This document shows, piece by piece, positions 1-11,670 of a stretch of DNA of 64,000 nt. The notes beneath the pieces were generated by a model that was given only the letters and a program-made list of their open reading frames with translations, made no database searches and was not told the origin of the DNA. Both the position numbers and the translations under genes were made by a program. Source of the DNA: Tretioscincus oriximinensis (Eukaryota > Chordata > Lepidosauria > Squamata > Gymnophthalmidae); assembly GCA_022410635.1 (NCBI GenBank), contig JAJVDF010000280.1:416006-480005 (forward strand), in the 5' to 3' direction. Within the stretch, counting starts at the first letter, position 1; every line of letters starts with the position of its first letter.

Positions 1-59
1 ACATTTACAAGTGTGTTAAGACTGAAAGAATCTAGGTTGTTCCCAATGAGTCTCAATCT

Positions 60-175
60 GGGCCGTGTCTCAGAATAGGAGCCTGACATTCATATGCTAG
101 TGTAGACTATCGTAGATTTCAAATGGCCGAGCTCTCTCCTGAGATACAGCTCAGAATAAGGCTTAGTGGGGATTG
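60..175. mobile_element. Hairpin element family B, degenerate copy
   Basis: It carries the family B landmarks AGAATAGGAGCCTG, CTAGTGTAGACTAT and CTCAGAATAAGGCT in the usual order. The two outer parts are inverted relative to each other. No coding capacity. Confidence 0.7.
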
Positions 176-679
176 AGGCAATGATTTCTGGCATTTAAAA
201 GTTTTTTGCAAATGGTTTATGACATAAAAAGTTTATTGAAATTGTTTTTGCAATAGTTTCAGAATAACAAAGTTTCATTATATCACACTTTTTCTGGTTC
301 CTTGGAGTTTGTTATAAAGAGGTTTCACCTGTACTGGCAAGCATTATGAAAATGAAGTATTTTTATATGACATATATCTCAAAAACTAACAGCAACTTGT
401 TATAACCATGTACAATTTCTATTGCATAAAATATCTGCAGATTAAGTAAATCCAAAAATTCATTACCCAAGATGATAAAATATGAGTAATTTACAGGAAA
501 AAATGCAAAGACTGAACAAATGCAAGATAGTCGATCAGTAAATGGTGGGATACTATAGANATAGTGCAAAAAGAACTCAAAGAAACTATATTTAGCAGTC
601 AGCAGACATATCTGTCAAAAGATCTCCTTCCATGGACCATTCAAAAGAAATTGAACAAAAAGAAAATTGTTCTGAATAC

Positions 680-830
680 ACATTGGCCCTTTCCATACTG
701 AGTCATANCCATATTTCAGAATGGGTACCTACCATCTGCACGTTAGTGCCGACTACGGCAGGCTTCAAGTAGGGGGCCACCATAGTGTACACTAGCAAAT
801 GTACAAAAAAGTTTTTATTCTGTGATATAC
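680..830. mobile_element. Hairpin element family B, degenerate copy
   Basis: Landmarks TTTCAGAATGGGTACCT, GACTACGGCAGGC and CCATAGTGTACACTAGCA match family B. It is diverged and contains one ambiguous base. Confidence 0.6.
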
Positions 831-1834
831 CTTAGAACAAGACCTAGTGTGCAAATAACCTTTCACAACATCTTATCTAACAAAAATTAATCCAACATCC
901 ATTTCTCCCCATATCATGTATAGCTGTAATCAATACCCAAGCAGACAGGAAAGAACTCCACAGCAACACAAACAGACCAAGAAAAGCAAGTGCAAAAATA
1001 TACATCAGTAATTGCCGAAGATACCTTGTCCTATCTTATCAATTCTTGACACTAAAGACATACATCATTGATTAATAAAATGCCTGCAAAGTATCTTGAA
1101 CGGAAATCGCCAAAAATCCAGTCCACTAGCCCTAAGCTACAGTAATTTTCCATTATAGGGTATCTTCCTCTAAAGCAGAATCAATCAGAATAGATTCAAA
1201 ATAACAAGATTTACAGCTATCAGCCACATGCCACATAGAAGTGTTTCCCAGGTTTGCCTATTTTTTTTTGCCATCATCCAAGAAAGGTAGAAGAGAAGCC
1301 CATAGCCAACTTCTTCCTGATCCATAACCATCTTCCTGATCCAGCAATCATTTTCTCACTTGTCAGTTCAATAGCAAGGAATGCCTTTGTAATTGTTCTT
1401 TTTTTGGGGGGGGATGATTTCTGGGGATGGTTTTGTNTTTTTACGTTGAGTTTTGAATTATTCTGGTGAATTTAAATTGGCAATGCGGAACAGATTAAGA
1501 TGTTGGTGCATATATTTTGAGGGTTGTTTGGAGGCTTTCACCCCACTATGGCTTTGCTACTGATTATGTTTCATGTACCCGTGCTGCTTTTTGGAGTGTT
1601 TCTGCCTATGTGCTATAGTGTAATTGTGATAGGTGGTTGGCAATTTAATGAGTTTTTGAGTGAAGGTTATCCTTTTGTGCAGCGTATTCTGGATGTGTTT
1701 CTGTGTTTTGTGTATACTGTGTATAATATTGTTACCACACAAACTGTTGCATAGATGGTTACAAGTATCCTTATAGTAAGGTAGCAGAGGCTGAGGACCA
1801 TCGCCACCACCAACACCTCCACCTCAATAATAAC

Positions 1835-2040
1835 AACAACAACGCCCTTTTCACCAAAGGGCAGCTCACAAAGCTTTTGTTATTTTCTCCACAATAGACA
1901 CCCTGAAGTTATGAGAAATTTCTAAAGAACTGTGACTGACTCAAGGTCACTAAGCTGGCTACACGGAGGAGTATGGAATCAAACTAATTGATTACCAGAT
2001 AAGAGTTCAGTAGTCTAACCATTACACCAAACTGCCTTCA
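1835..2040 (-). mobile_element. tRNA-derived SINE, reverse orientation
   Basis: Read on the - strand, the right end gives a head resembling GTTTGGTGTAATGGTTAGAC, followed by TTGATTCCATACTCC, a tRNA B-box-like segment, and then GACCTTGAGTCAGTCACAG. This is the same family as the copy at 7303-7538. It is diverged and old. Confidence 0.75.
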
Positions 2041-3999
2041 GAGTCTTGTATGAACCCTTGCAGTAAAGCCAAACTGCCGTGAAAGACATCTGTTTTGTAG
2101 CTAAGAAGCTATCTAGCAACTCTCCAGGAAACCTCATTTATTGGGGATCTAGGGTTCGCTAGGCTTTCCTACATTGGCATAGCCACATGAGGCAGTATCT
2201 AAGATAAAAGATAATGTTATTCCTGACAAGCTTTGCAACCAAATTCCTGACAACAGTGTTTGGAGAGCAGGGAACCATATGTTTTGGCATCAGGTGCTGG
2301 TACCAATTACACCTTTGAAAATTCTCTTCTCCTTAAGAGATATTTTGCCAGAACTAAGTTCTTGCATTGGACAACCATCTATTGCAATATCAGCACGTTA
2401 CTGCATCTATCTCTCTACTTGATAAAATCATGAAATAGGATAATAAAATTATGTCACTCAGTTCCAACAAAGTTGAAATGAATGCAAATAATTAGTTTTT
2501 CCCAAAGTTTTTCCTACAACTCCCCAGCTTTGATCGGTGTGTTCTTATTTTTACATCTCCAGGATCCAGTAAAAAGAGTAGAGTCAANGCATGAAGTTGA
2601 GTTTATACCACATGAATAGGATCACAGCAGAAGCAGATTCAGTAGGATACTTTGCTAACAAAATGCTTCAGCGTGATACTATTAAGATTTTTAAGTGGTT
2701 TATTCTACTTAAGTGCAGATTTGCCTCATCAGAAAAGAACTGGATTTTTTTTACAAAATAAAAATGAGCCAGTTGCTTTTATCACTGTGATTTCATTCTT
2801 AAAAGATCAGACAGAATACAGCACAACCTTAGATTTTATATTATCTTACCAACCAGGGTTTATACTATATAGAGGTCAAGACAGAGTGCTAGCCAAATCC
2901 TCAAATGAAATTCTTAGATCTTTCTGGATGCAGATAAACCAGCTGGTTCTCATCCAGCCTCAGGGTTTCTTCAAGCTTGGTGTTATCTGTCAGATAGTCA
3001 TATCTTCTCTGTACGAGAGATATTCATAAAGCTGCATGTCATCTGCATAATACTAGGAATGCAGCTGATATTATCCTATCATGTCCCTTCAGGGGACAAA
3101 TGTAAATATTTTTTTTTAAATTAGGAAAAATGTAAAGTTTTGCTTACACCAACTTTCTACACAAAATAGTTTTTCCCATTTTTATTTTTTACAGAAATGT
3201 GCAGGAACCGGTTTAATGAAGCTCTGTATGAGCTTGCCATAAGTTTTAGGTAATTCAACAGCATGTTTCAGACTAAAGTTATCTACAGAATAATGCCTAC
3301 ACCCAACTCTGTCTTTTTGCACTGTCGAGAATGATCTATTTTTTATCAAGGAAAAGCTTTCAAAGTATTTCTTTTCTTTATTCAACCCTATGGATCACAT
3401 TTGGAGTACATAAAGGAAAGAGGGAAGAAAAAGGCCTGTCCACAATGTACATTATTCCAGGATACATCTCTCATCTTATAACATTAAGTCAAAGAACAAC
3501 TTTTGAAACAAGAAGTTATTTGTGTTTTTGTTTCTTAGAATGCTAGTTTTGCATATAGTTTATTCTCTTAAATGCCTATCCTAAAAATTTCTAGATCTTA
3601 GGATTTCTGCTCAGTCATCAGCATAAACTCAAGCCTTCAATCTTTACTGAAGAGTTATTTCTGGTTTTTAATTTCTTGATTCTGAGGACTAAATCATTTT
3701 TCTGATTTCTCCTTTGTTACTGTGGTCTCCCAATTTATGTATGGTCTTTATATTCATGTATTATAGACCCAGGTCTATAATAATTCTGACTTATCCTGAA
3801 TGTCCTCCGATCTTCTGTTTGTTTATTATAATCCACCCTACACCCAAAAATCTCAGAGCAAACCACAATAAAAACACCTAAAATAAAACTGTTCAAAATG
3901 GTAAATGCAAGGAAGGACAGTGGTTGACCCACTCTTTGTATTCTTTTAGAATATCTTTGAAAACACACCTCTTTCACCTGATCTTTGGCTGAAGAAATG

Positions 4000-4410
4000 T
4001 CATTTTTCTTCCTACTTTTTTATAGTTTTATACTGTTTTTAATTTGTCAATTTTGTATTGTTGTTTTATAGTTGGCCACCCTGAGATCTTTGCGTATAAG
4101 GTGGGGTATAAGTATAAATAAATAAATAAACAAATAAATAACTCTGCCAAAACCAATTTAAACAGGTACATTTTCAGGTGTTTGATGGACCTCAGAGAAG
4201 AGACGTTTTCACAATCTAGGAGCTACCATAAAGAATGCTCTCCCACATATCCATAGCCCTTTGATGAATGAAGGTGGTGGAACCATCAATAGGTCCTCAT
4301 TGGATGCCATCTTTCAAACATTTGGGACCCAAGCTGTTTAGGGCCTTATAAATCAAAATTAATACCTTGAACTGGGCTTGGTAAAGAATGAACAGCTAAT
4401 GCAGATCTTT
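4000..4410 (+). mobile_element. LINE-like 3' tail plus adjoining reptilian interspersed repeat
   Basis: 4074-4140 contains GGCCACCCTGAGATCTTTG, then GTATAAGGTGGGGTATAAG and a (AAAT)n tail, a 3'-end signature recurring at 17877, 46349, 51885 and 54965. The following sequence to 4410 contains GGGCCTTATAAATCAAAAT and ACCTTGAACTGGGC. This matches a second common repeat that is also present at 54520-54640. I cannot assign either to a named LINE family. Confidence 0.6.
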
Positions 4411-5271
4411 TAGAACCAGCATAATCTATGTCCAGACTCCTCTCTTATTCCTACAAAGTTCGATTCTAGTATTCTAAGAATGATCAGTTATATCCTAAAC
4501 TTTTTAATTTGTCAAATTTCACTATTTCATAAAACTATTGCTACCGTTCCAGCATCTGTTTGCTGCTGCACTTCTTCACTTCAGGTTGCTGTATTCTGCT
4601 GTCTATTACTAGACCAACTTCTGACTTCCCAGGAACTTCAGTTTTGCTGAGGTTCTGTTTCAAGAAGGGTCTGCTTCCAGTTAAAAGCTTTGGACTTTCT
4701 TCAAACACACACTTGGGTCTCCTGAGAGCTACACACATCCTGGCTAGAAAAGCAAAATGAAACTCCTAGCTACAATAGATTTTCAAATGTCATTTCCTAA
4801 CCTTCCTTCGAGACTCCAAACTCAAGGGTTCCATCCCAGAACCAGTCTTAGTNCAAACACTCTAATTCCATTTTCTAGTTTGTCACCAGTAATCCACTTC
4901 TAGAAATATGTTTCTGTTAGAACTGAAGTTGATCAAAATCCAAACAAAATCTCAGCGCTTTTAAACATATGGCATAATCCTGTCTCCTTACTATTTTCTG
5001 GAATCAAGGAAAACCTGGAGTTTTCTTTTTGAAAACTAGAGGTCCAGGACATGGAAGCCACATCTAGAGAAGGCTTTGAAGACAGTAATTTGGGTATGAG
5101 CCAGTTCCTTGGCTATGTTTGAAATTCTCTGTATATTGACAAATCTCCCTCCAACCCTACTCAATATATGTGTCAAGCAGTTCACAATTCATAGGACACA
5201 TTCTGTACTGAGATTTGAGAGATATCCATGGAATGGCTACTAGAATCCCCTCTTACTAGAAGAGTACAGGT

Positions 5272-5410
5272 AATACTTTACTTTACTATTGAATTCATAT
5301 CCTGCCCACCCCACAAAGGGCTCTGGGCAGCTCACAATACAGTACAAAATATAAAATACAAAATGAATTATATAAAAACCAGTACAATACAATAAAAATG
5401 CTAAAAACAG
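5272..5410 (-). mobile_element. LINE/SINE 3' tail, reverse orientation
   Basis: On the - strand this reads GTGAGCTGCCCAGAGCCC, then a GGGTGGGCAGGATATGAATT-type tail preceded by long TATTTT-rich sequence. It is the general 3'-tail type seen at 4074, in a different subfamily. Confidence 0.55.
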
Positions 5411-6301
5411 ATCCAGGGAAATATTTTTTAAAATTCAATCATGACCCTCAATGTATGCCAATTCACCTCCAGAGAATATTAAATAGCAGTAGAAGCAGAT
5501 CTGTTGACTATTCATTTCACCTTCATCTAACTATGATTTGTTTGTGTTTCTGTATCTTGAAAAAGGTCTGAAGAATTAAAATTACAAAGCAGAACTTCAG
5601 CTAACTATAAGGCCTCTTCTCTAGATCAAATGCCAAAGCAGTATGTTCTTCAGTTCTTTAAGCTTGATCTTTGTAGTCCAATGAAATATTTGTGCTCTCT
5701 TGGACAGAACACTTTATATTTGCTTAACAAAGATAAGGTATAAAATTCCACTATTTCTCATTTGAAAGTAGATTGGAGGCAAAACACCAGGAATTAATGC
5801 AGAAAGATGGGTTAAAATTTTACGGAAATCTATCTATTGTAAGAGATTGATTATGGACTTTCCTTGCTCTTAAAGAAAAAGCAAAAATAACTTTCCATAG
5901 TTTCAAATTTGCTAAAAGCTTTGGAGAATCAACTCTTTCCAGCACTGCCTCATTTTAACTGAAATAGTAATGTATGCTGAGGATCTGACTTCTTGCTTCA
6001 ATCAAGATAGGAAAACGAATTTTAAAAACATGGAAATTTTTGTATTAGATCTATTCTGCATTTTGGAAAATTTGAGATGTAAAGTATCTTGTACGCTTGG
6101 GACATTTTAAACTTGCTCTGATAGTTTGGCTAGAATTCTGTAAGAAACTTAAGGCTTCAATTTGATCATATATCTTTGCCTATGCTAAGAAGCAGTAGAA
6201 GACAACCTACAACAAAGTAGGATGGAAATCATCCTAATAATGAATTAAAAGTAGTAGATATACTTCATTTTCAGATATATTGAAAACCCTTCACCATTTA
6301 C

Positions 6302-6483
6302 CTCTTTTCATATGAATGTGAACGACATTGCGCATCTCGAGACCGTGACCTTGACTTCCTTCCTGATTTTTTATGACTGTAGGACCTACTATCAGAAGAA
6401 CTGCTTGAAGATGACCTCCTATGATGCTTCTTTTTTCTTTTACTTCTGTTGTCATCTTCAGTGTCTGAAGAGCGGCGACCCAT
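6302..6483 (-). CDS. RSRC1: RSRC1, first coding exon (start codon to splice donor)
   Basis: RSRC1 is a nuclear arginine/serine-rich protein linked to pre-mRNA splicing, with an N-terminal RS-rich region and a C-terminal coiled coil. Here the - strand ATG at 6483-6481 opens 60 codons plus two bases. It begins [20 protein letters not shown], followed by a run of seven serines and a [14 protein letters not shown] RS stretch, closely matching the N-terminus I recall for mammalian RSRC1. The frame hits a stop at 6300-6298, directly after an AAAAGAG|GTAAAT donor (GT at 6301-6300), so the exon ends at 6302 in phase 2. A likely acceptor (TTCTTTTTTATAG, AG at 6518-6517) lies 33 nt upstream of the ATG. 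No later RSRC1 exon is in the window, consistent with the very long introns of this gene in mammals. Confidence 0.9.
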
Positions 6484-6908
6484 CTCAGCAAGCTTGCTTC
6501 AGAGAAGTCAAGAATACTATAAAAAAGAATCAAAAGTCTAAATACTATTATCAATTCTCAACCAGTATTTCTCAGTTTAGATTTTTTTTTTTTACTATGG
6601 ATCAGCTATATTACTTACCAAATTTCAATGTATGGTTTTATTTCCATTGAAAAGAAAGATCTACTGAACACATTTTTTTCTGCTTTGGCTTATCTGGAAT
6701 TGTTTACCACAGTCAGAATTCCATTGGATAAATCTTATTTGGCTATCCTGGGGGGGTATCTTCAACAATTTTTTTCACATTAATTCGTGACTTTATCATA
6801 TGTAATCATTCACACCACTATATATTTGTTCAGTATTAACAAACTAAAATCTCAACTACAATACAACCGGAGGCATACGGGGGAAGAATAGTTATTATAG
6901 AGACTTAA

Positions 6909-7030
6909 TTTCAGAGAAATAGCCATGTTAGTCTTAGTAGAAAGTCCAGCAAGGGAGCTTGTAGCACATGGAGACTAACAGGAGAAAGGTAAGTGGTATG
7001 AGTTTTCATAGACATGTCTGATTCTTATTT
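6909..7030 (+). mobile_element. Family E interspersed repeat
   Basis: Contains TTTCAGAGAAATAGCCATG, GAGACTAACAGGAGAAAGG and TTTTCATAGACATGTCTGAT, the ordered landmarks of family E. Related copies lie at 16475, 21729, 23109 and 37571. Confidence 0.65.
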
Positions 7031-7265
7031 TCATTCAGAAACAAAGAACTTAGAAAAATGTGCTATAAAGCAAGCCCATATGGACATACCCTTCAGTCTC
7101 ATATCACCTTTTCTAGAGTTAAAAATAGACAATGTCCAACTCAGTTCTTAACGGCTTTGCTATTGCTTTTCCCCATGATATTTATCAACCTGTTCAGACG
7201 AATTCTCTAATATTTTCAGGTACCTCTCGTCCAGTCCTGTACCTTGCTTAGCTTCCAAAAATCAA

Positions 7266-7268
7266 TAT

Positions 7269-7299
<31 letters not shown>

Positions 7300-7302
7300 T
7301 TT
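7266..7302. repeat. (TTTA)n microsatellite
   Basis: About nine TTTA units. It abuts the SINE at 7303, which runs on the - strand, so the tract is best read as that SINE's (TAAA)n tail. Confidence 0.9.
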
Positions 7303-7538
7303 GTACTTCTATCCCGCCCTATACCAGAAGGTCTGAGGACAGCCAACCATAGGGTGGTGCACATAGCTTTTGTTGCTTTCTCCACAACAGACAGAGTAGG
7401 TGGGGCTGAGAGGGTTCTAAAGAACTGTGACTGGCCCAAGGTCATCCAGCTGGCTTTCATGGAGAAGTGGGGAATCAAACTGGGAGGTTACCAGATACAA
7501 GTCCCACGCTCTAACCACTACACCAAACTGGCTCTCAG
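7303..7538 (-). mobile_element. tRNA-derived SINE, nearly full length
   Basis: Read on the - strand it starts GAGAGCCAGTTTGGTGTAG, continues TGGTTAGAGCGTGGGACTTG (A-box region) and TTTGATTCCCCACTTCTCC (B-box region). It then has GACCTTGGGCCAGTCACAG and ends GGTATAGGGCGGGATAGAAG followed by a (TAAA)n tail. This SINE type is common in squamate genomes. It is the best-preserved copy in the window. Confidence 0.85.
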
Positions 7539-7639
7539 TATTCAGGCCCCTTTTACTGTCCTGTCCTGGGCAGCAACCTGCAACTACTAGGGTTGCAGGA
7601 TTAAGGCTGAGAACCTAAAAAACCACACCTTTGGTTCTC

Positions 7640-7788
7640 ACGGAGCCATATTCTGGGTCACATCCTGGGTCAGAGATTGGCCATCCACATGTCAGTATAG
7701 ACTATGGCAGGTCCCATTCGGTTGGCATGTGGTTGGCAGCTCCTATTCCGAGGGACAGCCCAGAATAGGGCTCCGTATGGATGCAGCC
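7640..7788. mobile_element. Hairpin element family B, partly deleted centre
   Basis: It begins CGGAGCCATATTCTGGGTCA and ends CAGAATAGGGCTCCGTATGG, then ATGCAGCC. The arms are reverse complements. The central palindrome is partly deleted: only one TAGACTATGGCAGG half remains. It sits in the presumed RSRC1 intron 1, close to the CpG-rich promoter. Confidence 0.8.
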
Positions 7789-8121
7789 ACAGATCGGAAA
7801 AGAGGCCGTTTTGAGCCACTGCGAAACGTAGCGGGAACTGAGGAGATGATGATGCCGCCACCATACGGAAGAGACGAAGAACGGGGCGAGGCAATACCTG
7901 TAGGATCCCTTGGAGCTACGGCCGAACATACACGAGGCCTGAGCCTTGGACTCTCTTCCCCTCTGCCTTAACCGTTCCCGGTAAGGAAGGCTAGAACCGA
8001 AGCTGGCCTGCCGACGACCACAAAAGAAAGGCCAAAGCGGGCTAGGCTTGCCTTTGGAAGACCTCAAAAGGCCGCGATTGCCGAAACCATAGCAACAACA
8101 CCAAGCTGCTTCTCTATTTAC

Positions 8122-8340
8122 CTCTGGAGTCCGCGCGAACCCGCCGGCTCACTCACTACTAGCGAGCTTCCGTAGTTTGAGCTCAGCGCCTTCCTCCTCC
8201 TCCTCCGAAGCCCAGCCAGGCCTCACTAAACGATCCTGGAGCGCATCGATTCACTCAAACAGGAGGGGAGGAGAACCGACATAGTCGATGCCTGCCTTCT
8301 GCAGTTCCGTCGGTGCTCTCGCACTAGAATCCTGCTGCGG
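8122..8340 (-). promoter_or_regulatory. RSRC1: Candidate RSRC1 CpG promoter and non-coding exon 1
   Basis: The block around 7800-8340 is rich in CpG while its surroundings are not. On the - strand a good donor, GACTCCAGAG|GTAAAT, has its last exon base at 8122, so a non-coding first exon could lie just upstream (higher coordinates). A second possible donor is CCTACAG|GTATTG at 7898. Head-to-head placement with SHOX2 and the lack of another CpG block near the RSRC1 coding exon favour this as the promoter. No TATA box is evident. The exact TSS cannot be fixed from sequence alone. Confidence 0.45.
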
Positions 8341-9237
8341 CGCAGGATTTTCTTTTATCATGTGTTATACGCACATACATATGTGTACACTTACATCAAT
8401 ATATAAGCATATCTAATCGCAGGCTTTTCTTTTTTCACATATAAGTAGAAAGATTAAAAAGTTTTTTTTTTTAATCTCTCCAATAACCCGCTGGTTTTTT
8501 TTACTATCGTCACCTTCAGGAAAAAAGGGGAGAATAATTCATAGAGTTCTGTCTGTATAAGGTGCACTGTGATTAAAACTGCAATGATTTATTTGCAAAT
8601 TGCATTAAAAGAGCCGCAGTTTTCCTTGCCTGGAAACGATGGGCTTCCTGAGGGTTTGGTGCAAATTAGTTTGCCAGTCGAGACACTATTTAGCTAGGAG
8701 GAGGGGAGTGTTGGGAGCCCTCCTGGAAGAGGTAAGGATAAAATTTATCGTTTTTCATTTAAGCTAAAAGTAATTAAAGAAGCTTACTCTTTCCTAGACT
8801 TCATGCTACACTGGCATTTTTCCCCTTCCTCGTCTCTAAGAAATCCATTTTCTTTCTTCGCCGATAAAGACCAGGCGCTTTTGTCTGCCCGGAGTAAAGC
8901 AGCCGCTGTTTGCTTTGCTCCTCTGGGTGGCTTCTGGGTGGTGGGTCGCGAAGAATAGGGCCGACGCCGTTTCCAAATGCCCTGTGTGGCGGGGAGACGT
9001 CCATTCACAGGAAGATGGGATTCCCTTCAGTGGGGCGGTGGGTGCCTCGTTTTCCACTGTGAGATCAAAACAGAGACTCACAAGGGAAGCCCATTGATGC
9101 ACGTTTGCACTGGGGACTGCTTAAGCTTCAAACAGCACCAGTTTCACACTTCGATCACATCCTTTTGTAGGCTTTACCTGCCGCAGTTTTGAAATATACT
9201 TCTTTACTATGCCCAAAATAGTTGCGTTAATCCTGAG

Positions 9238-9420
9238 TAAGGTTACCACAGAAAAGGGGAAAGGAGTTTTGCAGCTTTAATAAGTATTGAGGAAAAGAGG
9301 ATTTTTTTTTCCACAAGGAGCTGCAGGTTTTATAAGTTGTACCTGGCGAAAAATAATATTTTCTATATTTATACAAGTTGTAAAACTCAGATCCCAGGTG
9401 TTTTTTGTGTGTGTGGCAGC
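9238..9420. mobile_element. Family D hairpin element
   Basis: Starts GGTTACCACAGAAAAGGGG, has AGTTTTGCAGCTTTAATAAG, then GAGCTGCAGG and TTGTACCTGGCGAAAA, and an inverted right half ending near AAAACTCAGATCCCAGG. The halves are imperfect reverse complements. Confidence 0.65.
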
Positions 9421-10493
9421 CTTAGTCCAGAGCAAACACTCTTTGTAAGAATTTCTCCAGAAAGATAGGATTGATCAAACTTCTCAATGAAGGAATATGC
9501 CAAATGAGTTCAACAGCATTTCCAATGAGTTTTTTTAGGAATAGTCTAACAAGGGGGCTTATAGCTTAGGAATAGGTGCATCTAGTTGTATTTCACATAA
9601 CCATTTTATGAAGCAATAATCTTGTCCCCTGGGCATAATGGAAATTCAAAAATTATATAAAGAACCATCAAAACCCCATGAGACAAAGGCATACAATGAA
9701 CTCTGTGGCTGGACTTCCCAGGGAAGAAGATACCAAATGATACTCGCTATAAACAAATCGCTCTACCTGAAATCTGACCTGGTAATAGTTGCCTGTTTTC
9801 TTTAAACGCTAGTATCAAGCATAAAGATATAAAAAACTTAATTATAATGGATCATTGCAAGTTTAAAAAACAGAGGCAGCAGAGTTAAATAAAGAAATGG
9901 TCATGGAAAATTTAATTTATTAACGATTCATTCATCGCCCTAAAATAAGTTGTTCTGAAGTTTCATTTCATTCAAAGTGCTTTCAAACTTCTGCTTCTAG
10001 AAATCTAGAGAAAAATCTTCTCTTGCTCTATTTTTCCTCTAATCCGAATTTATTTGAAAGAACTGTACGAAAAAACAGAAAAGGACAGCAATAATTTCCA
10101 TGCTTTTCCTGTTAGACGATCTTTTTCTTATGTCAGTTTTGTCAATCTGAATATTAATCAGTGTTATAAAATAATTCCTATGCTTAATTAAATCATAGAT
10201 AAAGGCAAATTGGGCATTTTCCCCTTCAGGTTATGTAACTGCATTGTGTGGAAAAAACTACAATTAAAAACCTTTAGAGTGACAAAAAGCATTTTATGCA
10301 CTGTGTGAAGGGCCGCTTTTTTAACGAGCATTCCGTATCCTAAGTAAAAAGGGTGAGTTCTGAAGTCTGAACTAATGTGATTATATAAGGGGAAAGAGAG
10401 ATAGAAAAGGGAGGCTGAACTGTGGCTGTTTCGAAGCATCATTTGCCAAGGGGACAATGTTCAGAAATGCCGCGCATTCTAGAGAGCCACTTT

Positions 10494-10642
10494 GGGTGCA
10501 TCTACACATCTCGTATTTATTCCGCCGCAATTGGATATATCACAATAAGACATGGATATTCTGGAACAAATCAGTCCAATCAAAGCTTTATTGTGGAATA
10601 TCCAACTATAATGTAATGAATAAGTGATGTATGGATGCAGTC
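10494..10642. mobile_element. Hairpin element family A
   Basis: The left arm GGGTGCATCTACACATC and right arm GATGTATGGATGCAGTC are inverted. The core has ATGGATATTCTGGAACAAAT and GCTTTATTGTGGAATATCC, the family A landmarks. No coding sequence. Confidence 0.85.
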
Positions 10643-11187
10643 TTTCCCAGTCCGGTCCCTTAAAAGTAAATCCATCTTCACAGCCCCCTATGATAGCTGC
10701 GCTCTCAAAAATCATTCTTCCCAACGCTTTGGTAGCAGAAAGTGTAGTTGAAATCAAGAGGCCCAAGAATCAAGGGCGCTTTGCAGTTTGGAGCAAATTT
10801 TCTTACAAAGCGCCAGAACTCTGGATTCTTGGGGGTTTCCTTCGAAGCAAATGCGCATGAAACATGACATCGTGTGGATTGCCTGATATCGTTTATAGAA
10901 TAGCTCTTTAGGGGATTCCCTAGGGATCTGCCTTCCTGCCCCGACAGTTCCACAATCGTTGGTCGGAAGGCGTCCCAGGGGGTCCCCGATGCTGTCTAGG
11001 GGAGGCCCCTGGCGGAGATGGGAGAGGTTCCTGTCTTCCTTGTTAGTCTTGATCAGAGCGGCTGGAACCAGACTCAGTTCGCAGCATCCACTGCGTGTAG
11101 ACTCACATTGTAGCCGAAATCTCTGCCCGAGGTTGAGCACATGGCTGAAAGGCTTCATTCGAGCTGCGGAGCATCCTGATACTTCAG

Positions 11188-11300
11188 GAGCATCCACACG
11201 TCGTTCCTTATTTATTCTAATACAGTTATATCTTATAAACATAGCTATTCCAGAATAAAGCCAAGCTTTATTCCGAATTATAATAATCTACATGGATCCT
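11188..11300. mobile_element. Hairpin element family A, shortened copy
   Basis: GAGCATCCACACG at the left, AGCTATTCCAGAATAAAGC in the core and CATGGATCC at the right. About 30 bp shorter than other A copies. It abuts a family B copy with no intervening sequence. Confidence 0.7.
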
Positions 11301-11474
11301 TATTCGAGGTAAAGTCTCAAGACAAAGCTTGACCACCCACGTGCCAGTGTAGACTATGACAGGTCTCATTCGGGGCCTACCATAGTCAACAATAGCTTGT
11401 GGGTGGGGGGATGAGTGCATGGCAGGTTCGTGTTCCGAGGTATAGCCCAGAATAAGGCTTCGTGTGGACGCCAG
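11300..11474. mobile_element. Hairpin element family B
   Basis: Contains CCAGTGTAGACTATGACAGG, CATTCGGGGCCTACCATAG, and AGCCCAGAATAAGGCTTCGT. Central inverted halves are present; the left end appears lost where it meets the A copy. Confidence 0.8.
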
Positions 11475-11515
11475 AACTGAGCCGCAAGCGCTACGAGGGC
11501 TCGTTAGATCCCCAA

Positions 11516-11670
11516 GCCCCATCCACACGGAGCCTTATTCTGGGTCACATCTCGGGACAGAGCTTGGCCGTCCACATTCGGGGCCTGCCATAGTCTACAC
11601 TAGCATGTGGTTGGCAGGCTCCTATTCCGAGGGAGAGCCCAGAATAAGGCTCCGTGTGGCTGCAGCCCCA
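11516..11670. mobile_element. Hairpin element family B, well preserved
   Basis: Left end GCCCCATCCACACGGAGCC; right end GGCTCCGTGTGGCTGCAGCC. The centre reads CATTCGGGGCCTGCCATAG then TCTACACTAGCATGTGG. The arms pair over most of their length. Confidence 0.85.

Larger units (their letters stand above)
1..6301 (-). other. RSRC1: RSRC1 intron following the start-codon exon (partial)
   Basis: This stretch lies downstream, on the - strand, of the RSRC1 start-codon exon, so it should be RSRC1 intron. I searched both strands for the arginine/serine-rich coding sequence expected in the next exon and saw none. It holds family B hairpin copies near 60-175 and 680-830, a SINE at 1835-2040 and LINE-like sequence at 4000-4400 and 5272-5410. 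The stretches 830-1830, 2045-4000, 4420-5270 and 5420-6300 show no recognisable feature beyond AT-rich sequence. The open frames there are short and unrecognised. Confidence 0.75.
6517..8119 (-). other. RSRC1: Probable RSRC1 intron 1
   Basis: The interval lies between the RSRC1 start-codon exon and the candidate non-coding first exon. It contains an E-type repeat (6909-7030), a (TTTA)n tract with a SINE (7266-7538) and a family B hairpin (7640-7788). 6530-6900 and 7040-7260 show nothing recognisable. Confidence 0.5.

Noticed and set aside
6291..6554. 87-codon alternative frame over the RSRC1 exon
   Set aside because: A shadow of the true RSRC1 frame. It crosses the likely acceptor and donor and lacks the RS-rich match.
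7303..7538. Possible tRNA gene from A-box and B-box-like sequences
   Set aside because: Part of a SINE. No cloverleaf could be folded and the element has a SINE body and tail. The same applies to 36240, 44205 and 52480.
10754..11242. 162-codon open frame on the - strand upstream of SHOX2
   Set aside because: It runs through part of a family A hairpin copy and has no recognisable domain.
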